From positions 1 through 9,779 of the forward strand of contig PLSZ01000065.1 of the NCBI GenBank assembly GCA_003164305.1: a stretch of DNA of 9,779 bases, given 5' to 3'. Positions 5,852 to 9,779 of the stretch are shown here, piece by piece (position 1 is the stretch's first letter; each line of letters starts with the position of its first letter). The translations under genes were made by a program, and so were the position numbers. The notes beneath the pieces are model-generated. The model saw nothing but the letters and a program-made list of their open reading frames with translations, made no database searches and had not been told where the DNA came from. This DNA is from Acetobacteraceae bacterium. GTDB lineage: Bacteria; Pseudomonadota; Alphaproteobacteria; Acetobacterales; Acetobacteraceae.

Positions 5852-6171
5852 TGGCTGACGCCGCACCCTTCGCCTATTCCGCATTGCAGCTCGCCGTCGC
5901 CTGGGGAGTTTCGACCCGCCACGTCTACGACCTTTGCGCGAGCGGCGCGTTGGGCCACCTTCGCTTCGGTAGGTTGGTTCGCATCCGGCAGGCTGACCGG
6001 GAAGCATACGAGGCACAGCAATCGGTCGCGCCAAGGCCGTCGGCGCCCACTTGCGCCGTCGCGGTGCCCAGCCGCCCCATGGTGCGCAGCCGCGATGCAT
6101 TTCAACGGGGGAAACAGACAGCCGGCGCGAAGCGCAATGCCAGCTTGACCAAGTCTGGTGCCGTCCAATGA
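5851..6171 (+). CDS. Excisionase/MerR-like helix-turn-helix protein 1
   Basis: A 106-aa protein. ATG 5851 shares its A with the preceding TGA, and AAAGAGGGG lies about 8 bases upstream. Residues about 10-52 fit the small excisionase-type helix-turn-helix: 'ALQLAVAWGVSTRHVYDL' gives helix, turn and recognition helix. 'CASGALGHLRFGRLVRI' gives the short wing with the common 'G.L...R.GR..RI' pattern, and 'ADREAYE' closes it. The remaining 50 residues are basic, Ala/Pro/Arg-rich and probably disordered. Members of this fold act as recombination directionality factors or small repressors; which applies here cannot be told. It ends in an ATGA overlap with the next gene. Confidence 0.7.
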   Translation: MADAAPFAYSALQLAVAWGVSTRHVYDLCASGALGHLRFGRLVRIRQADREAYEAQQSVAPRPSAPTCAVAVPSRPMVRSRDAFQRGKQTAGAKRNASLTKSGAVQ

Positions 6172-6524
6172 CCGACCTCACGCGCAAACAGTTGGCGGCC
6201 GAGCTGGCGATGTCGGAAAGAACGCTCCGCCGACTCTTGCCGCGCATTCCCGGCCTGCGATGCAACCGCGTCGGACGCTTAATCACCTTCGCGCCGGCTG
6301 ATGTCGCCATGATCCGGGACGCGATGCGGAGCCCCCACAATACCGCCGCGACGGCGATCGGTCGGCGCGTGGTCGCGTCCGCGTCGGTACTCAAATTGTC
6401 ATCGTCGGCGAGTTCAGCACAGGAGCGCGTGCGCGAGTTGACACGGAGGCCATCAAGGCGGCGCACAAAAGGGAATCCCTTTCTGCCGATCGCCGGAGTT
6501 ATGGCCAGGGAACCGGCCCCATGA
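6168..6524 (+). CDS. Helix-turn-helix protein 2 of the cluster
   Basis: A 118-aa protein starting at ATG 6168 inside the ATGA overlap; no ribosome site is evident, so translation is probably coupled. An in-frame ATG at 6051 would lie within the preceding gene and give a low-complexity extension, so I reject it. Residues about 4-50 read as a compact helix-turn-helix: 'TRKQLAAELAMSERTLRRLL' followed by 'RCNRVGRLITFAPADVAMI', the same plan as the neighbouring genes (helix pair, R-x-GR wing, acidic closing helix). The C-terminal half is Ser/Arg-rich and probably disordered. Likely a small DNA-binding regulator; the target is unknown. Confidence 0.65.
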   Translation: MTDLTRKQLAAELAMSERTLRRLLPRIPGLRCNRVGRLITFAPADVAMIRDAMRSPHNTAATAIGRRVVASASVLKLSSSASSAQERVRELTRRPSRRRTKGNPFLPIAGVMAREPAP

Positions 6525-6727
6525 CGGACAACGCCCCCACGATCGAAGGCTTGCAAGAGCAGCTTGCCGATCTCGAAGCGCGCATCGAGCGGCTCGAAAA
6601 CCGTGATGCGTCCGCGCCGCCGTTTGTCACCGCGGGGCTCGCGCTTGAACCCGTGCTGGCCAGGGCACGGCGCCAACTTGGCCGCGTCCGACATGGCGCA
6701 CAACGCAACGGCCGCGACGATGAATGA
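6521..6727 (+). CDS. Small coiled-coil protein in the helix-turn-helix cluster
   Basis: A 68-aa ORF. Its ATG overlaps the preceding stop (ATGA), with AGGGA (6507-6511) nine bases upstream. Residues 7-28 ('TIEGLQEQLADLEARIERLE') show clean heptad spacing of Leu/Ile and opposite charges, a strong short coiled coil. The rest is basic and unstructured. It ends 8 bases inside the next gene. It resembles the coiled-coil gene at 4742 in size and operon placement but not clearly in sequence. Function unknown; dimerisation or a bridging role is a guess from the coil. Confidence 0.55.
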   Translation: MTDNAPTIEGLQEQLADLEARIERLENRDASAPPFVTAGLALEPVLARARRQLGRVRHGAQRNGRDDE

Positions 6728-7034
6728 AGGTAAGCCGTTGCGCGTCGCCGAGCTGGCGGAGCGGTGGAACTGCTCCGCGGGGAAGGTGCGTAAACTGATT
6801 CACTCCGGCCAGATCGGCGTGCTTCGCTTGGGCACGACGATGGTGCGGATCCCGCTCGCGTCGATCCTGGCATTCGAGGAACAATGGCAACATCCGATCG
6901 TGCCCACTCCCGCCGCGTCGCCGGCGGCATCGGTCGGCACGGCGAACACGTCTGAGTTCATCGCTCTACAGGCCGCACGTGTCGTCATGCGGGCGCGGAC
7001 GCCCCCGAGACGGCGCGGCGCGCGCCATGACTGA
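6720..7034 (+). CDS. Excisionase-like helix-turn-helix protein 3
   Basis: A 104-aa protein. I chose ATG 6720, which overlaps the previous stop by 8 bases (ATGAATGA), because the family fold starts at once after it ('PLRVAELAERWNCSAGKVRKL'). An upstream ATG at 6693 adds only nine residues. Neither has a clear ribosome site. Residues 6-53 give helix-turn-helix plus wing: 'IHSGQIGVLRLGTTMVRIP' matches the usual 'G.I...R.G....RIP' wing, then 'ASILAFEEQ'. The C-terminus is Ala/Pro-rich and then Arg-rich. It is the closest of the cluster to typical excisionase-family proteins. It could be a directionality factor or repressor. Confidence 0.7.
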   Translation: MNEGKPLRVAELAERWNCSAGKVRKLIHSGQIGVLRLGTTMVRIPLASILAFEEQWQHPIVPTPAASPAASVGTANTSEFIALQAARVVMRARTPPRRRGARHD

Positions 7035-7386
7035 CCAGGGCACGTTGTTCGGCCCGATCATACCACCGCGGCCCAAGCGGCGCCGCGCGCCACCGCGGCA
7101 AACCACCGTCACCGTCGACCGGGAGGCAATCGCCGCCGCCGCGGCTGGCCGGATCGATGGCGAACGCATGATCGCGGAGGCTGTCCGTGCCGCGCGGCCG
7201 AACGTGCGCAACGTCGTCGTGGATCTCGGCACTATCCGCTGGACCGATCCGAAAACCAAACGACGCGTGACGTTCGACTCGCCGGCCGTGGTGCGCGCCG
7301 CGTTGCTACGCCTTGCCCACGGCGCGGCGCCAGAGCCGTTCCGGTTCATCCTCGGCCGGGCCGCACAGGTGACGCGTGGCGACTGA
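7027..7386 (+). CDS. Hypothetical protein, last gene of the helix-turn-helix cluster
   Basis: A 119-aa protein whose ATG 7027 overlaps the previous stop by 8 bases (ATGACTGA), repeating the junction style at 6720. Residues 13-30 are a Pro/Arg/Lys-rich basic patch, then 'TVTVDREAIAAAAAGRIDGERMIAEAV'. The C-terminal half, 'VVVDLGTIRWTDPKTKRRVTFDSPAVVRAALLRL' (about 62-95), looks folded with a beta-hairpin then a helix. I do not recognise a family. The basic patch would suit nucleic-acid binding. The operon seems to end here, as a gene-less region of about 350 bases follows. Confidence 0.6.
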   Translation: MTDQGTLFGPIIPPRPKRRRAPPRQTTVTVDREAIAAAAAGRIDGERMIAEAVRAARPNVRNVVVDLGTIRWTDPKTKRRVTFDSPAVVRAALLRLAHGAAPEPFRFILGRAAQVTRGD

Positions 7387-7410
7387 GACATCCGTCTAGG
7401 ATGACTTGGT

Positions 7411-7425
7411 CTGTCAGACTGACAG
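7411..7425. promoter_or_regulatory. Perfect palindrome, operator-like
   Basis: CTGTCAG (7411-7417) and CTGACAG (7419-7425) form a perfect 7-1-7 palindrome just 25 bases after the stop at 7386. The central spacer is one base, so it cannot fold as a good RNA hairpin and is better read as a dimer-binding DNA site. A third CAG-containing fragment (CCGACAG) follows the nearby repeat array. Confidence 0.5.
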
Positions 7426-7447
7426 GCGCTTCGGGAATGCGCGGGCG

Positions 7448-7489
7448 GGGCATGTTTTAGGGCACTGAGAGGGGCACGTTTTAGGGCAC
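7448..7489 (+). repeat. 12-bp-periodic GGGCAY array, candidate iterons or operator cluster
   Basis: GGGCAT (7448) and GGGCAC (7460, 7472, 7484) occur at an exact 12-base period. The spacers alternate GTTTTA, TGAGAG, GTTTTA. Seen another way, a 19-base unit (7447-7465 and 7471-7489) is repeated with one mismatch and a 24-base period. Regular direct repeats with A/T spacers in a gene-less region are typical of initiator-binding iterons or repressor arrays. The copy number is low for iterons. Confidence 0.6.
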
Positions 7490-7734
7490 GCTTTGGCCCG
7501 ACAGTCGCCGCCATCCAGCGGCCCGTGCGGCCACCATGGACCGAACCATCCGCGGAAGCGAAGGAAATCGGCCGGATCGGCCCTATCGACCGTGGATGGC
7601 CCTGGCGCGGCCGAATCGGTCGGGACTCGGCAGCGTTGCGCCCGAGTCGCGAGCGGAACAAGGCGTGAATGGCCTTGCGTCGCGTGGAGTTTTATGACGA
7701 ATTAACGGAGTAATATGACGTAGGGAGTCTTTTT

Positions 7735-8421
7735 TTGGGCCGCCCAACTATCCGCTCCGACGGCGTGCTGCTGTCTCCAGCGGAGATCGCGAAACGGTAC
7801 CGGGACAACAAGCGCAAACGTGGCGGCGATCTGACACAGAAAGAGATCGACGCGTTGGTCCGGAAACGAGAACTACTTGAGGCGGGAATAATTGATCGGA
7901 TCAAGGCCAACGCAGTCGGCGATGGCGAGGTCTGGGGGAAGATAGTTTATATCCAATTCCTTAGGGTGACACTGGGAACGTTCCATTTGAGAGCGAGCAA
8001 AATATTGAAGCATGGAAAACCATTCCTGACGGGTTTGGTTGAAATGCGAACTGTCTTGGAGCTGGCGGTTGCGTCTCCTGGGGCGGACGTGTTCCCCGCC
8101 GTCAAGGAGGCGAATGTCAGGATTATCCAAGCAATCGAGACGGCCGAAAACGCCGTTGGGTCGGTGTTTTCCCGACTTGAAGATCATGGGTTAAAAAAAT
8201 ACGACTGGAAGGATTTGGTCGCTTTCATCCTTTCGGTCACATGGGGTGCGCGCACCGACGAAAGCGGTTCGACAGCACCGCTCGGCGTTGGCTCGCCGGC
8301 GTGTCTTTTCATTTGTGAATTCCTGAAGTTTGTGGGGATTGCCAAGGATCCGGTCACTGTTTCTCGCGCCCTCAGGGAGGCCAACGCCGAAGCCAACTTG
8401 CCCGGGTTGGACGAAAATTAG
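7735..8421 (+). CDS. Unrecognised 228-aa protein with TTG start
   Basis: The frame is closed by TAA at 7711-7713, and TTG 7735 is the first start codon, with GGGAG (7723-7727) seven bases upstream. The start lies at the end of a run of seven T. Residues 2-30 ('GRPTIRSDGVLLSPAEIAKR' then 'YRDNKRKRGG') are basic and recall the 'GRP...SPAE...RYR' N-terminal motif seen in several phage and plasmid DNA-binding proteins. The rest is helical: 'IDALVRKRELLEAGIIDRI', a hydrophobic helix 'FLTGLVEMRTVLELAV', and a C-terminal part with 'CLFICEFLKFVG'. Codon and base use is less GC-rich than in all neighbours, suggesting recent acquisition. No enzymatic motif is recognised. It stands alone between two control regions. 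Confidence 0.65.
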   Translation: MGRPTIRSDGVLLSPAEIAKRYRDNKRKRGGDLTQKEIDALVRKRELLEAGIIDRIKANAVGDGEVWGKIVYIQFLRVTLGTFHLRASKILKHGKPFLTGLVEMRTVLELAVASPGADVFPAVKEANVRIIQAIETAENAVGSVFSRLEDHGLKKYDWKDLVAFILSVTWGARTDESGSTAPLGVGSPACLFICEFLKFVGIAKDPVTVSRALREANAEANLPGLDEN

Positions 8422-8571
8422 TTCCAAAAACTGTCGTTCGCTTCACATTGACTCGTCGCCGGAATCTCTCTCGCATAGGCTCGGTATGATCGATTCGGCA
8501 CATGAGATTCGAGCGATGGCCGCAGCGCGGCTTTCCGTGAACTCGCCCGGAGCGTTGGCCGCCAACACCCG

Positions 8572-8657
8572 AAACGAAACCGGCGCCTTCCCTGGCAGGA
8601 AGACGCCGGCAACACCCCAACCGGCTCGTGTGAACCAGACCAGGATGGACTCCAAGC
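8572..8657 (-). ncRNA. Predicted small RNA, divergent from the helix-turn-helix gene at 8706
   Basis: A promoter on the minus strand would start RNA near 8657. About 50 bases later comes a strong hairpin: CCGGCG (8609-8604) with CGCCGG (8585-8580), one mismatch, then CTTCC (8602-8598) with GGAAG (8591-8587), and a 6-base loop. It is followed by TTTCGTTTC (8579-8571), a fair terminator tail. The product would be about 86 nt with no start codon followed by a sensible ORF. Size and place, divergent to a small regulator in a phage-like region, recall phage antisense RNAs such as C4, but I cannot confirm membership. It could also be only a bidirectional terminator. Confidence 0.45.
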
Positions 8658-8663
8658 AAAACC

Positions 8664-8695
8664 ATTCTAACACACGCACCGGTCACCCGCGTCAA
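8664..8695 (-). promoter_or_regulatory. Extended -10 promoter of the predicted small RNA
   Basis: On the minus strand TGTTAGAAT (8672-8664) is a TGn extended -10 with TAGAAT as hexamer. TTGACG (8695-8690) gives a strong -35 sequence, though the 20-base spacer is longer than ideal. Extended -10 promoters tolerate a poor -35. It overlaps the ACCGGTCACC site. Confidence 0.5.
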
Positions 8696-8711
8696 CCTGC
8701 AACCGGTGACC
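8678..8711. promoter_or_regulatory. Paired ACCGGT sites, likely operator
   Basis: ACCGGTCACC (8678-8687) and ACCGGTGACC (8702-8711) share ACCGGT at a 24-base spacing, and GGTCACC/GGTGACC are inverted relative to each other. The sites flank the small-RNA -35 box, and the right one covers the start region of the helix-turn-helix gene. Binding there could control both directions. Confidence 0.5.
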
Positions 8712-9056
8712 AAAATGACACCCCAATATGTGCCCCTCGCGGAACTGGCGCGCGAGCTTGAACAGTCTACCGGCGAACGCTCGCCGACGTACCGTAGCCT
8801 GTATTCCATGGTCCTATCCGGTGACCTGCCCGCGGACCGAAATCGCAATCGATGGTTCGTTAAACGTGACGACATAAAACCGATCGCGGTCATGCTCGGG
8901 CTGCTGACTTTGGACGGCCAGAAAATACCAAAAAATGGAGCCTGCACTCACGCGAAGGTGCGGCGGCCCGATCTGACGATAGCGCAAGCCCGTGTTGGGC
9001 TTTTACGACATGGCGCAGCCCCCCCGCGTGACAAAGGATCGCGTGTAAGCACGTAG
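8706..9056 (+). CDS. Helix-turn-helix DNA-binding protein 4
   Basis: A 116-aa protein from GTG 8706, or 113 aa from ATG 8715. No ribosome site is visible for either, so translation may be leaderless or weak. Numbering from ATG, residues 5-55 form an excisionase-like DNA-binding domain: 'VPLAELARELEQ', then 'TYRSLYSMVLSGDLPADRN' and 'RNRWFVKRDDIKPIA'. This is the helix, 'LY..V..G.LPA' and 'RWFV.R.DI' wing plan of small phage Cox- or Xis-type regulators. The C-terminus is basic and less ordered. It is the fourth such protein in this window and lies beside an operator-like pair of sites and a divergent small-RNA candidate, which suits an autoregulated lysogeny or recombination control gene. The next gene starts one base after its stop. 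Confidence 0.65.
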   Translation: MTKMTPQYVPLAELARELEQSTGERSPTYRSLYSMVLSGDLPADRNRNRWFVKRDDIKPIAVMLGLLTLDGQKIPKNGACTHAKVRRPDLTIAQARVGLLRHGAAPPRDKGSRVST

Positions 9057-9057
9057 C

Positions 9058-9258
9058 GTGGCCACGCGCCAAGGCGAAACGGGAAGGTCCGCGCCGCTCC
9101 TTCTCGACGATCGGTGGGCCTGGGCCGGTAGGCCTGCGGGTCGCCAGCTGACCCCGGGCGAACTCGCCCTGAGCTGGGCCAAGGTCGCCGAGGATATGCG
9201 CAGGCAGCGTCAATGGTATGCCCAGCCCCGCGAGCCGCTGCGGAGGCGGCCGCGATGA
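9058..9258 (+). CDS. Small hypothetical protein with GTG start
   Basis: A 66-aa ORF beginning at GTG 9058, one base after the previous stop (TAG 9054-9056). The frame is closed upstream at 9046-9048, so this is the only sensible start. There is no proper ribosome site, so coupled translation is likely. 'QLTPGELALSWAKVAEDMRRQRQWYAQ' (about 30-56) is a clear amphipathic helix rich in Trp, Arg and Gln; the end is Arg-rich. The stop overlaps the next ATG (ATGA). No family recognised. Confidence 0.5.
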   Translation: MATRQGETGRSAPLLLDDRWAWAGRPAGRQLTPGELALSWAKVAEDMRRQRQWYAQPREPLRRRPR

Positions 9259-9755
9259 GCTGGCGCCGCGACCTAGAGGAAAGGCTCGGCGAACAGGAGG
9301 ATGCGACTGACCTGTTTTGGCGGAAACACCAGGCCGAATCGGGAACGGCTGACGCATCTCCAGGAGACTGGCGCGCCCGTGCGTTTCCCGATGTGTCACT
9401 GACCGACGATCAACTCGCGGACTTGAGAGCCGGGCTGGAGCCGAGACCGATTTCGAACCAGCCGACGATCGCCGGCTGGGACCTCATGAGTGAGGCGCAA
9501 CGAGACGCCATCGCGGCCGCGCGGGGAACCAACGAAGAGCTCGCCGTGACTCAGGCGGTGATGGCGGCCGTCTCACCCAAAATCGATGCCCGAGAGGCCC
9601 GCAGGCAGTCCGCGGGGAGGAACTGGTCTGGCGCGGCCGACAGTCTGCCGCCCAGTGCGCAGGCAATGGGGGGCCTGCGGGTCCGCCACGTGCGGATGCA
9701 CGAGGGCAACATTCCCGCGTCCATCGATCGCGTGACCGATGGCCCGGCGCTTTAG
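9255..9755 (+). CDS. Hypothetical protein coupled to the 9058 gene
   Basis: A 166-aa protein from ATG 9255, with GGAGG (9242-9246) eight bases upstream and an ATGA overlap with the preceding stop. A GTG at 9213 gives a low-complexity extension and is rejected. The N-terminal half is charged ('RRDLEERLGEQEDATDLFWR'). The middle has 'FPDVSLTDDQLADLRAGL' and 'DLMSEAQRDAIAAARGTNEELAVTQAV', helical repeats of 'LxxDQxxDL' style. The end 'HVRMHEGNIPASIDRVTDGP' looks like a conserved C-terminus. I recognise no domain, signal or membrane segment. Its stop lies 24 bases from the window edge and the gene appears complete. Confidence 0.6.
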   Translation: MSWRRDLEERLGEQEDATDLFWRKHQAESGTADASPGDWRARAFPDVSLTDDQLADLRAGLEPRPISNQPTIAGWDLMSEAQRDAIAAARGTNEELAVTQAVMAAVSPKIDAREARRQSAGRNWSGAADSLPPSAQAMGGLRVRHVRMHEGNIPASIDRVTDGPAL

Positions 9756-9764
9756 GGTTCTTCT

Positions 9765-9776
9765 CCGCAAAGGTCC
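9765..9776. repeat. Right copy of the terminal 12-bp inverted repeat
   Basis: CCGCAAAGGTCC, three bases from the right edge, is the exact reverse complement of 1-12. If the two ends were joined, the copies would form a 12-bp stem with loop CAA. Confidence 0.6.
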
Positions 9777-9779
9777 CAA

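Larger units (their letters stand above)
7387..7734. other. Gene-less interval with palindrome and repeats
   Basis: About 350 bases without a supported gene. The left third holds the 7-1-7 palindrome and the 12-bp array. The middle has short GC repeats (ATCGGCC twice near 7567-7580). The right end turns A/T-rich, with TAATAT (7711-7716) as a possible -10 for the gene at 7735 but no matching -35. ORFs crossing it on either strand are low-complexity. Confidence 0.45.
8422..8705. other. Control region with a minus-strand small RNA candidate
   Basis: No supported protein gene. ORFs through it (such as the plus-strand reading from 8330) are Ser/Asn/Thr/Pro-rich shadows. The right half contains the predicted small RNA, its promoter and paired ACCGGT-centred sites. 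A 6-1-6 palindrome GTTGGCCGCCAAC (8554-8566) lies just beyond the RNA's terminator-like stem. Confidence 0.45.

Noticed and set aside
7448..7489. CRISPR array
   Set aside because: Units are 12 bases long with no 25-40-base repeats or unique spacers, and there are no cas genes.
6966..7661. 231-codon minus-strand ORF across the end of the helix-turn-helix cluster
   Set aside because: Ser/Arg/Pro-rich shadow that crosses the palindrome and repeat array; no ribosome site.
8330..8761. 143-codon plus-strand ORF across the control region at 8422-8705
   Set aside because: Begins inside another gene, reads through the small-RNA hairpin, and has a Ser/Thr/Asn/Pro composition without structure.
1..9779. 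tRNA or rRNA genes
   Set aside because: I saw no cloverleaf with a TTCRA loop or conserved rRNA segments on either strand, though I could not run a search.

Overview
The window is a GC-rich stretch (visibly above 60% G+C for most of its length) that mixes phage and plasmid functions. The best taxonomic clue is the minus-strand winged-helix replication-type protein (2311-2919). Its 'PLDRNAK...YARAW...GPLTRA...EALLYGFHN...CFPSYEAI' pattern is the one I know from plasmids of acetic acid bacteria and relatives (Acetobacteraceae, Alphaproteobacteria). The ParA, ribbon-helix-helix and DUF488 genes fit that setting. I infer an alphaproteobacterial, probably Acetobacteraceae, plasmid or phage-plasmid. 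Host assignment is inference from recalled family patterns, not from a search.

Layout. (1) 1-1814, plus strand: the 3' part of a phage tail tape-measure-like protein ending in a tail-lysozyme domain, open to the left edge. An ATGA junction leads into a short ORF that looks like a broken next tail gene. (2) About 1900-2310: no convincing gene. (3) 2311-3682, minus strand: rep-like gene with a long hairpin-rich leader, and upstream of it a DUF488 gene. (4) 3683-3850: divergent control region with repeats and promoter-like elements. (5) 3851-4963, plus strand: parA, an overlapping ribbon-helix-helix partner gene and a small coiled-coil gene, forming a partition-type operon. (6) 4964-5119: leader with two hairpins. 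(7) 5120-7386, plus strand: six tightly overlapping small genes, three of them excisionase/MerR-like helix-turn-helix proteins. (8) 7387-7734: non-coding, with a perfect palindrome and a 12-bp-periodic GGGCAY array that could be an iteron or operator cluster. (9) 7735-8421: an unrecognised, less GC-rich gene with a TTG start. (10) 8422-8705: control region with a predicted minus-strand small RNA that has an extended -10 promoter and a strong terminator-like hairpin. (11) 8706-9755, plus strand: a fourth helix-turn-helix gene followed by two coupled unknown genes.

Taken together, one tail gene, a replication module with a structured leader, partition genes, many small DNA-binding proteins and a divergent small RNA suggest a phage-plasmid, or a plasmid that captured tail genes. 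The two window ends carry a perfect 12-bp inverted repeat (1-12 against 9765-9776). This could be a terminal repeat, a hairpin at the junction of a circular molecule, or an assembly break at a hairpin.
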